Positions 1 through 8,402 of a stretch of 41,204 nucleotides of DNA are shown here, one piece after another; the first letter of the stretch is position 1, and each line of letters opens with the position of its first letter. Both the position numbers and the translations under genes were made by a program. Source of the DNA: Actinomycetota bacterium (GTDB lineage: Bacteria > Actinomycetota > Thermoleophilia > RBG-16-64-13); assembly GCA_012729575.1 (NCBI GenBank), contig JAAYCW010000135.1, positions 1 through 41,204 of the forward strand, written 5' to 3'. The notes below the pieces were generated by a model. It saw nothing but the letters and a program-made list of their open reading frames with translations, ran no database searches and was not told where the DNA came from.

Positions 1-1243
1 CCGGCAGGGAGAGAGACGAGCGCCGGGCCGAGCGGGTGATACGCCCGGGGAGTGAGAGAAAGCGCGTGCGCAGCGTCTTGGTGGTCATCCGGGGAGTCTC
101 GGCCAACTGTCCGACCCAGCGCCCCAGATTGTGGGCCATGACCTGCAGAGCCAGCCAGGCGGCGTTGGCCCCGAACTTTCCTGAGGGCAGATGGTTGAGG
201 CCCACCCCATGCTTGAGGTCCCGGATGACGTTCTCGATCTCGGCATGGCGGCGATGATCGGCTTCGAGTTCCAGGGTGTCACCCTCGCGATCAGTCACGA
301 AGCCGTGATAGGCGTAGGTGGCAAACAGAGCGAGTTGGCTCCCGGGACTGGGCGGCACCCGGCGCACGATGAGACGCACGGCCACGCCTTGTTTGCCGAA
401 GGCGGTGTAGGGGAGCTCGGTCACCGCCGCGCCGGGCAAAGGGTAGCCGATCGGCTGCCAGGCCGTCTCCGCAAGCGCGGCAATCCTCGCGGCGAGACTC
501 TTATGAAGGGGCAGGCCGATGGAGAAGCGCACCTTCTTCCTGCAGCAGGCTCTCACCACCTTCTCCGAGTAGAAGCCGGCATCCGCCCGCAGAGTGAGCT
601 CGCCCGTGTGCCCCGCCGCGCGTACCCGGGCATGCGTCTGGGAGATGAAGCGCTCGACTCCTTGGGCGGTATGAGCTGGGCCGCCGCGGAGTTGGGCGTG
701 CAAGACCTCCCCGGTGGCCGGCAGTACGGCCAAGAGGGGGTGATATCCACGTACGTGGGTGTAGGTGAAGCGGCTGCCGCCGGCTTTCGCAAGACCGTAG
801 GTCTCGCAGATGGTGGAATCAAGATCGATGGTGAGGGGTCCATCACCCGGTCCGGCCCCCAAGCGCCAGGCCCGCGACAGGGCTTCCCGGCTCACCACGT
901 CGAGTTGCAGGGCGTGTCCCCACCGAAACGAACGCAGGAAGGTCCCGAGGGTGGAAGGTGCCCGCACCTCTTGGCCCAGCACGGCCTTTGTGCGGCCCGC
1001 ACGCAGGATCCCCGCGTCATCGATGCAGTCTCCTCCGGAAAGAGCAGAGTAGATGAGGGTGAGGGCCTTCACACCCGCGTGACCACGGCCGGGGGCCTCC
1101 CCGAGATCGACGACACGGTCATAGAGTTCCCGAAGGCCCAGCTTCTGCGCGAGCGTGGCCGGCAGAACAAGGCCGGCATCGGCGACGGCACGGGAGTCAG
1201 AGAAGGCTACTGACAGACGGTCCAGGCTGTGGGAAGATTGCAT
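1..1243 (-). mobile_element. IS1380-family transposase, 3' end cut by window edge
   Basis: Reading the minus strand from an ATG at 1243 gives an uninterrupted frame of 414 codons running off the left edge. It starts MQSSHSLDRLSVAF. The DDE-type residues expected of the IS1380 group are visible: Asp in TIDLDSTICETYG, Asp in LRADAGFYSEK and Glu in HAEIENVIRDLKHG. IS1380 transposases are usually around 450 residues, so only a few tens of C-terminal residues should be missing. The enzyme would catalyse cut-and-paste transposition of its own element. No frameshift or stop is seen, so it may be intact. Upstream, GGAGAGAAAGG lies about 10 nt before the ATG. The element's far terminus is outside the window, so the inverted repeats cannot be matched. 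Family assignment is from motif recognition and is fairly secure. Confidence 0.88.
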
Positions 1244-1560
1244 CTGATGAGTGCCTTTCTCTCCGGGTGTTTGTGGTCTTAAGCAACTCACATTCTCCCA
1301 GGAAAGAGGGCACTTGTCGCCTTTCTAAGGCTTGATCTGAGGACCGGGGAGCGGTGGATTCCGACTAAGTTCGAGTCTCGGTTGAGCGCACAGTGGGGCG
1401 TCTATCGGACCCCCCGGTTCGATACGACTGCCATGATGCGTTGTTGAGTCGCAGGCGCTCAGCTCCTATTATGGTTTCCTCGGTCTTTCTCGAATCTTTC
1501 TGGTTCGCGGGAAAACAGCGGTAAGTCTGAATCATCGGTGTCTACGAGCGGAGGTGAGTC
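1244..1560. other. Non-coding gap between IS transposase and gdhA1
   Basis: About 317 bases with no convincing gene. The part next to the transposase must contain the leader and one terminus of the insertion sequence. The stretch near 1300-1345 is a plausible place for the terminus, but the matching inverted repeat is off-window, so I cannot fix the boundary. The right-hand part carries the gdhA1 promoter and leader. Two GGTTCGA-like strings near 1370-1430 resemble tRNA T-loops but have no supporting cloverleaf. Confidence 0.5.
1444..1472 (+). promoter_or_regulatory. Candidate sigma-A-type promoter of gdhA1
   Basis: TTGAGT (1444-1449) is followed by a 17-bp spacer and TATTAT (1467-1472), close to the vegetative consensus. 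Transcription would start near 1479 and leave a leader of about 80 nt before the GTG at 1561. This is a pattern match only. Confidence 0.55.
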
Positions 1561-2904
1561 GTGCACGAATACGCACGCGAGGTGATCGAAGCCGTCAAGG
1601 CCAGGGATCCTCTGGAACCAGAATTCCATCAGGCTGTGACGGAGGTGTTCGAGTCGGTCGCTCCGGTTCTGGATGCCCATTCTGAGTATCGCCAGGCCCG
1701 CATCCTTGAGCGTCTGGTAGAACCCGAACGGGTGATCATGTTCCGCGTGCCCTGGGTCGACGACAACGGCGATATCCAGGTGAACCGTGGCTTCCGGGTG
1801 CAGATGAATTCCGCCATCGGCCCCTACAAGGGCGGATTGCGCTTCCACCCCTCGGTGAATCTGAGCACCATGAAGTTCCTTGGCTTCGAGCAGACCTTCA
1901 AGAACGCCCTCACCACCCTCCCCATGGGGGGCGCCAAAGGCGGGTCCGATTTCAACCCCAAGGGTAAGAGTGACAGCGAGGTCATGCGCTTCTGCCAGAG
2001 CTTCATGACCGAGCTGTACCGGCATATCGGGCCCGATACGGATGTCCCTGCGGGCGACATCGGCGTCGGTGGACGGGAGATCGGCTACCTCTTCGGTCAA
2101 TACAAGCGTCTGAAAAACGAGTTCACCGGGGTGCTCACCGGCAAAGGGCTGGGCTGGGGCGGATCGCTCGTCAGACCGGAGGCCACCGGCTACGGCGTGG
2201 CCTATTTCATCACCGAGATGCTGGCGACGAAGGGGGATTCGTTGGCCGGGAAGACTATAGCCATCTCCGGTTACGGCAACGTGGGGACCTACTTCGTGCA
2301 GAAGGCCGTCGAGTTCGGAGCCAAGGTGGTCAGTATAGGCGACGAATACGGTTGCGCCTTCGATCCTGACGGCATCTCGGGCGAGAAGCTCGCCTATATG
2401 GCCGATCTATGGACCGTGTACCGCAAATCGGCCAAGGAGTACGCGGACAAGTTCGACTGCGAATGGAGGCCGGAGACTAAGCCGTGGCGTTTCATCAAGT
2501 GCGACATCGCCGTGCCGACGGCCATGCAGAACGAGATAGAGGCCGAGGATGCTGCGGCTCTGGTAGCCAACGGCTGCCAGGTGGTCTGTGAAGCCGCCAA
2601 CATGCCCTGCACTTCGGAGGCCATCCACGTCTTCGAAGAGGCTGGAGTCATGTACGCTCCGGGTAAGGCGGCGAATGCCGGGGGCGTGGCCACGTCGGGA
2701 CTGGAGATGTCGCAGAACAGCATGCGGCTCAGCTGGTCGAGTGATGAGGTGGATGGGCGCCTGCATCAGATCATGACCGGTATCCACCAGGCCTGTCTGG
2801 AAGCGGCCGAACGCTTCGGGTCGCCGGGCGACTACGCCACGGGAGCGAACATCGCCGGCTTTCTCAAAGTTGCCAACGCCATGATGGACCAGGGTGTCGT
2901 CTAG
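1561..2904 (+). CDS. gdhA: Glutamate dehydrogenase, first tandem copy
   Basis: A 447-residue hexameric-type glutamate dehydrogenase that interconverts glutamate with 2-oxoglutarate and ammonium in the cytoplasm. The substrate-binding segment NSAIGPYKGGLRFHPSVN and the catalytic-lysine segment PMGGAKGGSDFNPKGKSD are intact. The Rossmann domain begins at SGYGNVGTYF, and the end of beta-2 reads SIGDEYG rather than the SDSSG of E. coli-like NADP enzymes, so its cofactor preference may differ from the second copy. The GTG start at 1561 is chosen because GGAGGTGAG lies just upstream. The length is normal for the family. It is followed after 60 bp by a paralogue with the same N-terminal half. Function is secure; nucleotide specificity is inference. 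Confidence 0.95.
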   Translation: MHEYAREVIEAVKARDPLEPEFHQAVTEVFESVAPVLDAHSEYRQARILERLVEPERVIMFRVPWVDDNGDIQVNRGFRVQMNSAIGPYKGGLRFHPSVNLSTMKFLGFEQTFKNALTTLPMGGAKGGSDFNPKGKSDSEVMRFCQSFMTELYRHIGPDTDVPAGDIGVGGREIGYLFGQYKRLKNEFTGVLTGKGLGWGGSLVRPEATGYGVAYFITEMLATKGDSLAGKTIAISGYGNVGTYFVQKAVEFGAKVVSIGDEYGCAFDPDGISGEKLAYMADLWTVYRKSAKEYADKFDCEWRPETKPWRFIKCDIAVPTAMQNEIEAEDAAALVANGCQVVCEAANMPCTSEAIHVFEEAGVMYAPGKAANAGGVATSGLEMSQNSMRLSWSSDEVDGRLHQIMTGIHQACLEAAERFGSPGDYATGANIAGFLKVANAMMDQGVV

Positions 2905-2908
2905 TAAA

Positions 2909-2959
2909 CTCCCTCCGACAATCGGTGAGGCCGGCGCCTTCTGGGTAGCCGGGAGGGAG
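2909..2959 (+). promoter_or_regulatory. Hairpin that could mask the gdhA2 ribosome binding site
   Basis: CTCCCTCC at 2909-2916 is complementary to GGAGGGAG at 2952-2959, which is the Shine-Dalgarno sequence of gdhA2 (GTG at 2965). The intervening 35 nt include GGCCGGCGCC, which can fold by itself. The pairing would close the ribosome site unless the region is opened, for example by ribosomes finishing gdhA1 at 2904. The complementarity is seen; the regulatory role is inference. Confidence 0.4.
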
Positions 2960-2964
2960 GTTAC

Positions 2965-4329
2965 GTGAACGAGTACTGCCGATGGGCCAGTAAGGAACTG
3001 GTCCCAACTAAAGACCCTGGACAGCCGGAGTTCCACCAGGCGGTGGAGGAGGTCCTCGAGTCGGTCGCCCCTGTTCTCGACGCTCACTCCGAGTATCGCC
3101 AGGCCCGCATCCTGGAGCGACTGGTGGAGCCGGAGAGAGTAATCATGTTCCGCGTGCCTTGGGTGGACGACCGTGGTGAGATCCAGGTCAACCGGGGTTT
3201 CCGAGTGCAGATGAACTCGGCCATTGGTCCCTACAAGGGAGGCCTGCGGCTGCATCCGTCCGTCAACCTGAGCATCATCAAGTTCCTGGCTTTCGAGCAG
3301 GTCTTCAAGAACGCCCTCACCACCCTCCCCATGGGCGGCGCCAAGGGTGGATCCGATTTCAACCCCAAGGGCAAGAGCGACAACGAAGTCATGCGCTTCT
3401 GCCAGAGCTTCATGACCGAGCTGTACCGGCATATCGGTCCCGATACGGATGTCCCTGCGGGCGACATCGGCGTCGGTGGGCGGGAGATCGGCTACCTCTG
3501 GGGCCAGTACAAGCGTCTCCGCAACGAATTCACCGGGGCCCTCACCGGCAAGGGTACGGCGTGGGGTGGCTCTCTCATCCGGCCTGAAGCCACCGGGTAC
3601 GGGGTGGTGTATATCGCGACAGAGTACCTCGCCACCAAAGGCGAATCGTTGGAGGGCAAGACCTGTTTGGTCTCGGGTAGCGGGAACGTGGCCCAGTATA
3701 CTGTGGAGAAGCTGCTGGACCTGGGCGCCAAACCCGTCACCCTGTCCGACAGTTCGGGCTACATCTACGATGAGTCCGGGATAACCCGGGAGAAGCTCGC
3801 CTTCGTCATGAGGTTGAAGAACGTCATGCGCGGACGGATCTCCGAATACGTCTCCAAGTATCCAGAAGCGGTGTATCAAGAGGCAGATCCGACCCTGGGC
3901 TACAACCCGCTCTGGTCTCATCCCGCCGATTGCGCCTTCCCCTCTGCCACGCAGAATGAGATAAACGACCGCGATGCCGCCCATATGTTAAGAGAAGGGG
4001 TCCATCTGGTGGCTGAGGGAGCCAACATGCCCACTACCCCTGGGGCCATCGAGAACTTGGCCGACGGCGGAGCGGTCATCATCCCGGCGAAGGCCGCCAA
4101 CGCAGGCGGCGTGGCCGTCTCAGGGCTGGAGATGTCGCAGAACAGCATGCGCATCGCCTGGACGCGGGAAGAGGTGGACGCAAGACTCCAGGGCATCATG
4201 AAGGAGATCTTCACCACCATAACCGTTGCGGCGGAGCGTTATGGCCTGGAGAACGATCTCATAGCCGGGGCCAACATCGCCGGATTCCTGAAAGTTGCGA
4301 ACGCCATGATGGATCAGGGTGTGGTGTGA
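2965..4329 (+). CDS. gdhA: NADP-type glutamate dehydrogenase, second tandem copy
   Basis: A 454-residue glutamate dehydrogenase paralogous to the gene immediately upstream. The catalytic segment PMGGAKGGSDFNPKGKSD is the same as in the first copy. The nucleotide-binding domain instead reads SGSGNVAQYTVEK and LSDSSGYIYDESG, which is the E. coli GdhA NADP-type pattern. The two proteins are nearly identical over the substrate domain and differ most in the Rossmann domain, around residues 240-340. The GTG start follows GGGAGGGAGG with 4-5 nt spacing. The stop overlaps an upstream candidate GTG start for the next gene. A pair like this commonly splits assimilatory and catabolic roles, but that division is inference here. 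Confidence 0.95.
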   Translation: MNEYCRWASKELVPTKDPGQPEFHQAVEEVLESVAPVLDAHSEYRQARILERLVEPERVIMFRVPWVDDRGEIQVNRGFRVQMNSAIGPYKGGLRLHPSVNLSIIKFLAFEQVFKNALTTLPMGGAKGGSDFNPKGKSDNEVMRFCQSFMTELYRHIGPDTDVPAGDIGVGGREIGYLWGQYKRLRNEFTGALTGKGTAWGGSLIRPEATGYGVVYIATEYLATKGESLEGKTCLVSGSGNVAQYTVEKLLDLGAKPVTLSDSSGYIYDESGITREKLAFVMRLKNVMRGRISEYVSKYPEAVYQEADPTLGYNPLWSHPADCAFPSATQNEINDRDAAHMLREGVHLVAEGANMPTTPGAIENLADGGAVIIPAKAANAGGVAVSGLEMSQNSMRIAWTREEVDARLQGIMKEIFTTITVAAERYGLENDLIAGANIAGFLKVANAMMDQGVV

Positions 4330-4354
4330 CCTCGGATCGGCCCGACACTGAGTG

Positions 4355-4425
4355 TGGAGGCCTCACCGCTAGGCGGGAGAGGGATGGGTGGACGCCCACC
4401 CTCCCCGGCGAGCGGGGTGGGCAGG
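4355..4425 (+). other. Hairpin-rich leader between gdhA2 and the PEP-synthase-like gene
   Basis: The stretch has several short inverted repeats in a row, the clearest being GGGTGG (4386-4391), loop ACGC, CCACCC (4396-4401). Others are CCGC/GCGG near 4366-4378 and CCCCG/CGGGG near 4403-4418. The frame is open from a GTG at 4326, but the peptide it would encode is Gly/Arg/Pro-rich and unlike the conserved protein that follows, so I treat this as leader rather than coding sequence. Confidence 0.35.
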
Positions 4426-4439
4426 TATTCCAACACCTC

Positions 4440-7349
4440 ATGTCGCGCCGGGTGGAAGACATTATCCTGGTATCCAGCCTGTACGACACCTTCATCCTGC
4501 AGGAAGACGGCCAGCTCAGCGAGTTGATACTGAGCGAGTTTTTGGAGCTCAACCTCCATCACACGACCGGCCTGACCCACGTGTCCACGGGTGAGGAGGC
4601 GATCGCTCTGGCCAAGTCGCACAGCCGTTTCAACCTCATCATCACGGCTGTGAACGTGGGCGATATGGATGCCGTGGAGCTGGCCGAGAGGGTGCGGGAG
4701 GAGGGGCTGGATATCCCTGTGGTGCTCCTGGCCTACGACGGTGGCGAGCTGTCCGAGTATATGGCCCGGCAAGACACGGCGGCCTTGGAACGCATCTTCC
4801 TCTGGCAGGGTGATCCCAAGATACTCCTGGCCATAGTGAAGTACGTTGAGGACCGCCAGAACGTGGAGTACGACACCGGGGTGGCCGGTGTGCAGTGCAT
4901 CTTCTTGATCGAAGACAACATCCGCTTCTACTCGGCCTTCCTCCCGATCATGTACGACGAGGTCATCAGATACTCTCAGAGGCTGCTGACCAAGGGTATG
5001 AACATGGCGCACAAGATCCTACGGATGCGGGCGCGCCCCAAGATCCTATTGTGCGCGAACTTCGAGGAGGCTTGGGAGTACTTCTCCAAATACTCGGACC
5101 AAACCCTCGGCGTGATTGCCGATATGCAGTTCCCCCGAGAAGGTGTCCTCGACCCGGAGGCGGGGGTGGAGTTCGCTCAGAAAGTCCGGCAGAAATGGCC
5201 GGACATCCCCATACTCCTTCAGTCCAGCCGGGTGGAGAACGAGCGCCCGGCCCTGGAGGCGGGCGCGTCGTTCATGCTCAAGGGATCTCCAACGCTGCTG
5301 AAGGACCTGCGGCAGTTCATGGTCGGCAGGTTGGCCTTCGGCGACTTCGTCTTTCAGATGCCCGATGGGACGGTGGTGGATCGCGTACGCGATCTGCGCG
5401 GCCTTCTGGAGAGACTGCGGGTCGTGCCGGCGGAGAGCATCGCGTACCATGCGGACCGCAACGACTTCTCCCGCTGGCTGCGGGTGCGGACCGAATTCGA
5501 CCTTGCCCGTCATCTGCGGGTCCGCAGCAGCACCGACTACCCGGGCGTGGAGCAGCGCCGCAACTACCTCATCTCTCAGATTGACGCTTACCGGCGGGAG
5601 CAGGCTCGCGAGACCATCGGCGACTTCGATCCGTCTACGTTCGATCCCACGGCCAGCTTCGCCCGCATCGGCGGAGGTTCTCTGGGCGGAAAGGCTCGGG
5701 CGCTCGCCTTCGTCAGACGCCTCTTGGCCGATACAGACCTTGCGGACAAGTTCGAGGGGGTCAATATCACCGTGCCGCCTGCGGTGGTCCTCGGTACCGA
5801 TGTGTTCGATAAGTTCCTGGACGACAACAATCTGCGCGATTTCGCCATGAGCTGCAACGACGACGAGGAGATCGAGCGGGAGTTCGTCGCCGCCGGCTTC
5901 CCGAGAGAATACGAAGCCGACCTTGCCGCCTTCCTCGAGTTCATGTGCAGTCCCCTAGCCGTGAGGTCGTCCAGCCTACTCGAAGACTCGCAGTACCAGC
6001 CGCTTGCCGGTGTGTACAACACCTACATGCTCCCCAACAATCACGAGGAGCTGCAGGTGCGGCTGGAGAGGCTCGTAGAGGCGGTGAAACGGGTCTACGC
6101 CTCAACGTTTCTGACCTATGCCAAGAACTACTTCAAAGTGACCCCCTACCTGCTGGAAGAGGAGAAGATGGCCGTTCTCATCCAGAAGGTGGTGGGATCC
6201 CGGCACGGTCCTCGCTTCTATCCCCATCTGGCCGGTGCGGCGCGTTCGTACAACTTCTATCCCCATCCGCCACAGACTCCTGAGCAGGGTGTGGTGGCCG
6301 TGGCTCTAGGTTTGGGCCGTACAGTGGTGGATGGAGAGACCTCGCTCTCCTTCTGTCCCGCCTGTCCTCAGAACCTTGTCCAGTTCTCTACGCCCCGGGA
6401 CATGCTCGAGAACTCCCAGCGCGAGTTTGTCTCCATCGAGATGGACGAAGAGGATGGGGAGATCACCGAGCGGCACCATCCGTTGGAGACGGCCGAGGAA
6501 GACGGCACTCTCAGCTACGTTGGTTCCACGTACTCGGCCGACAACGACGTCGTTTATGACGGTACCTCCCGCCCGGGTATCCGGCTGGTAAGTTTCGCCC
6601 CCATACTCAAGCACCACACCTTCCCTCTGCCGGAGATCATGGTCCATCTGCTGGAGTTCGGGAAGAAGGGGATGAATGGTGAAGTGGAGATCGAGTTCGC
6701 AGTCGATCTGACGAGCGCCAAGGGAAAGCCCAAGGAGTTCGGATTCCTCCAGCTCCGACCCATGGCCATGACCAGGGAAAGTGAAGAGGTCGATACGGAG
6801 AACATCGATCCCGGCAGCGTCCTCTGCCGGTCGGAGAGTGTCCTGGGCAACGGAAAGTTCACTCATATACACGACCTGGTGACGGTCGACCGGCGTCGAT
6901 TCGTCCGGGCCAAGACCCGCGAAGTGGCTGCGGAGATAACCCGTCTGAACGCCGAACTGCTGAGTAGCGGTGTCCCTTATGCCCTCATTGGTCTGGGTAG
7001 GTTGGGGTCGGCCGACCCTTGGTTGGGGATCCCCGTCACTTGGGACCAGATCTCGGGGGCCCGGGTCATAGTCGAAGCGGGCTTCGAAGACCTGCATGTT
7101 ACCCCCTCGCAGGGTAGTCACTTCTTCCAGAACCTGACCTCCTTCCGGGTGGGCTTCTTCACGGTGAATCCGGAGGCGGGAGAAGGTTTCGTCGACTGGA
7201 CCTGGCTCGAGGAGCAGATGGGGGAACCGCAGGATGGTTTCGTGCGCCACCTCCATTTTTCGGAGCCGCTGGTGGTCAAGATCAATGGCAAGCGCCAGCA
7301 GGGGGTTATCTTGAAACCCGGTCACGGCGGGGTGAACGGCGGGCAATGA
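4440..7349 (+). CDS. Receiver-like domains fused to PEP synthase/PPDK ATP-binding domain
   Basis: A large cytoplasmic protein, 969 residues from the ATG at 4440 (an in-frame GTG at 4326 overlapping the gdhA2 stop is the alternative). Residues about 1-125 and 160-300 look like two response-regulator folds. In the first, the strand that should carry the phosphoacceptor reads LIITAVNVGDMD, without the usual Asp. The second reads GVIADMQFPREG, with Asp228 in place and a later Lys in FMLKGS. Residues about 410-790 match the ATP-grasp-like N domain of pyruvate phosphate dikinase/PEP synthase, with GGSLGGKARALAF and PLAVRSSSLLEDS. There is no phosphohistidine swivel domain and no PEP/pyruvate TIM barrel. 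The C-terminal part carries LIGLGRLGSADPWLGIPV and PSQGSHFFQNLTSF, which I recall as a conserved block in annotated PEP/pyruvate-binding proteins of unknown role. It should not be called a true PEP synthase. The reaction is unknown. Confidence 0.8.
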   Translation: MSRRVEDIILVSSLYDTFILQEDGQLSELILSEFLELNLHHTTGLTHVSTGEEAIALAKSHSRFNLIITAVNVGDMDAVELAERVREEGLDIPVVLLAYDGGELSEYMARQDTAALERIFLWQGDPKILLAIVKYVEDRQNVEYDTGVAGVQCIFLIEDNIRFYSAFLPIMYDEVIRYSQRLLTKGMNMAHKILRMRARPKILLCANFEEAWEYFSKYSDQTLGVIADMQFPREGVLDPEAGVEFAQKVRQKWPDIPILLQSSRVENERPALEAGASFMLKGSPTLLKDLRQFMVGRLAFGDFVFQMPDGTVVDRVRDLRGLLERLRVVPAESIAYHADRNDFSRWLRVRTEFDLARHLRVRSSTDYPGVEQRRNYLISQIDAYRREQARETIGDFDPSTFDPTASFARIGGGSLGGKARALAFVRRLLADTDLADKFEGVNITVPPAVVLGTDVFDKFLDDNNLRDFAMSCNDDEEIEREFVAAGFPREYEADLAAFLEFMCSPLAVRSSSLLEDSQYQPLAGVYNTYMLPNNHEELQVRLERLVEAVKRVYASTFLTYAKNYFKVTPYLLEEEKMAVLIQKVVGSRHGPRFYPHLAGAARSYNFYPHPPQTPEQGVVAVALGLGRTVVDGETSLSFCPACPQNLVQFSTPRDMLENSQREFVSIEMDEEDGEITERHHPLETAEEDGTLSYVGSTYSADNDVVYDGTSRPGIRLVSFAPILKHHTFPLPEIMVHLLEFGKKGMNGEVEIEFAVDLTSAKGKPKEFGFLQLRPMAMTRESEEVDTENIDPGSVLCRSESVLGNGKFTHIHDLVTVDRRRFVRAKTREVAAEITRLNAELLSSGVPYALIGLGRLGSADPWLGIPVTWDQISGARVIVEAGFEDLHVTPSQGSHFFQNLTSFRVGFFTVNPEAGEGFVDWTWLEEQMGEPQDGFVRHLHFSEPLVVKINGKRQQGVILKPGHGGVNGGQ

Positions 7350-8323
7350 GAGATTCGCTGGTCGATAGACGTTCGGTGGAACGACTGCTTCTTCTGGTGG
7401 GGGCACTCCGCTCCGGGTTGATCGATGCCCTAGGTGGCGAGGAAGCGCTGCCCCTTGAGGAGGTGGCGCGCATCGCCGGCACCGACCTCCGGGCCAGTCG
7501 CATCGTCCTTGCAGCTCTGGCTTCCGAGGGCGTCGTCGAGGAGACCGAGGGAGCCGACGGTAACATCTTCTACCGGCTGTCACCGGTGGGGCGGGCCCAC
7601 CTGCTGAACGAGGGGCCGGATTTGGAGCGGGCCGGTCTGGTCCATGAGGTCAACAAGTTGCGGGGCTGGCTGGAGTTGCCGGAGGTGATCCGCACCGGCA
7701 GGCCGGCGTCTGGCGGTATGGCGCGCAAAGATGTGCGCAGTCGGGCCATGGCCATGGGGGAGCGCGACCCGGCCGTTCTCCAAGAGGTGGTGGAGCGCTG
7801 CTTCGGCTATGCGGGGGGTCGCATCCATACCATGGTAGACGTAGGCGGCTCCGTGGGTCACCTGGCCCGCGAGTTCTCTCGTCGTGGAGTGAAGACCTCC
7901 CTCTTCGACAAGGAGGAGGTGCTGCCTTTCGCCCGCGAGTATCTCGGCGAAGAGGCCGGTGATATCACTTTTCTCGGGGGCGACCTCACCGAGGCGCTCC
8001 CGGCGGGGCCGTTCGACCTGGTGTACTTCGGCAATGTTCTTCACATCTACAGTCCGGAGACCAACGCCCGGGTCGCGCTCGAGGCTTACCGAGCCACCTC
8101 ACGCGGCGGCACCATAGCCATCCAAGACTACGTGTGGGGCCGCAGCCCGGCTGCAGCTCTGTTCGCGGTGAACATGCTGCGCTCGACGGACGACGGAGGA
8201 GTGTGGACCGAAGAGCAGCACCGGGCGTGGCTGACCCGTGCCGGCTTCACCGGTGTCGAGGTCCTCGACCTGGATACCAGCGGGGGCCAATTGGTCCTGG
8301 GTAGACGTCCCGCAGGTTTATGA
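7346..8323 (+). CDS. SAM-dependent O-methyltransferase-like protein
   Basis: A 325-residue protein resembling the Methyltransf_2 group of small-molecule O-methyltransferases. Residues about 1-95 form the winged-helix dimerisation domain. The SAM-binding domain follows, with motif I as MVDVGGSVGHLAREF near residue 155, an acidic residue at the end of beta-2 in TSLFDKEEV, and LVYFGNVLHIY near residue 230. The ATG at 7346 overlaps the stop of the upstream gene (ATGA), which points to translational coupling and co-expression with the receiver/PEP-synthase-like protein. The substrate cannot be deduced. The C-terminal half lacks the His typical of plant catechol-type enzymes as far as I can see. 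A role as modifier of a small molecule made by the upstream protein is speculation. Confidence 0.75.
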   Translation: MRDSLVDRRSVERLLLLVGALRSGLIDALGGEEALPLEEVARIAGTDLRASRIVLAALASEGVVEETEGADGNIFYRLSPVGRAHLLNEGPDLERAGLVHEVNKLRGWLELPEVIRTGRPASGGMARKDVRSRAMAMGERDPAVLQEVVERCFGYAGGRIHTMVDVGGSVGHLAREFSRRGVKTSLFDKEEVLPFAREYLGEEAGDITFLGGDLTEALPAGPFDLVYFGNVLHIYSPETNARVALEAYRATSRGGTIAIQDYVWGRSPAAALFAVNMLRSTDDGGVWTEEQHRAWLTRAGFTGVEVLDLDTSGGQLVLGRRPAGL

Positions 8324-8402
8324 AGGGTGGGGAGCGGGCAGCTTTCAAAGGGTTTCTGAAGGCTGCAGGGGGTAGCTACTAAGGCCGAGGAGGGTTGAAT
8401 CC

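Noticed and set aside
191-1213. Long plus-strand open frame of 340 codons in the IS region
   Set aside because: It is the antisense shadow of the transposase; the minus-strand frame holds recognisable DDE motifs and the plus-strand peptide resembles nothing.
1370-1435. TTCGAGTC and GGTTCGATAC strings resembling tRNA T-loops
   Set aside because: No acceptor, D or anticodon stem pairing is found around them.
2407-3984. Long minus-strand open frame of 525 codons spanning both gdh genes
   Set aside because: It lies antisense to two clearly coding genes and crosses their intergenic gap; the openness follows from high GC in the third codon position.
6306-7583. Minus-strand open frame of 425 codons opposite the PEP-synthase-like gene
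   Set aside because: Antisense shadow; the plus strand has conserved PPDK-like and methyltransferase motifs here.
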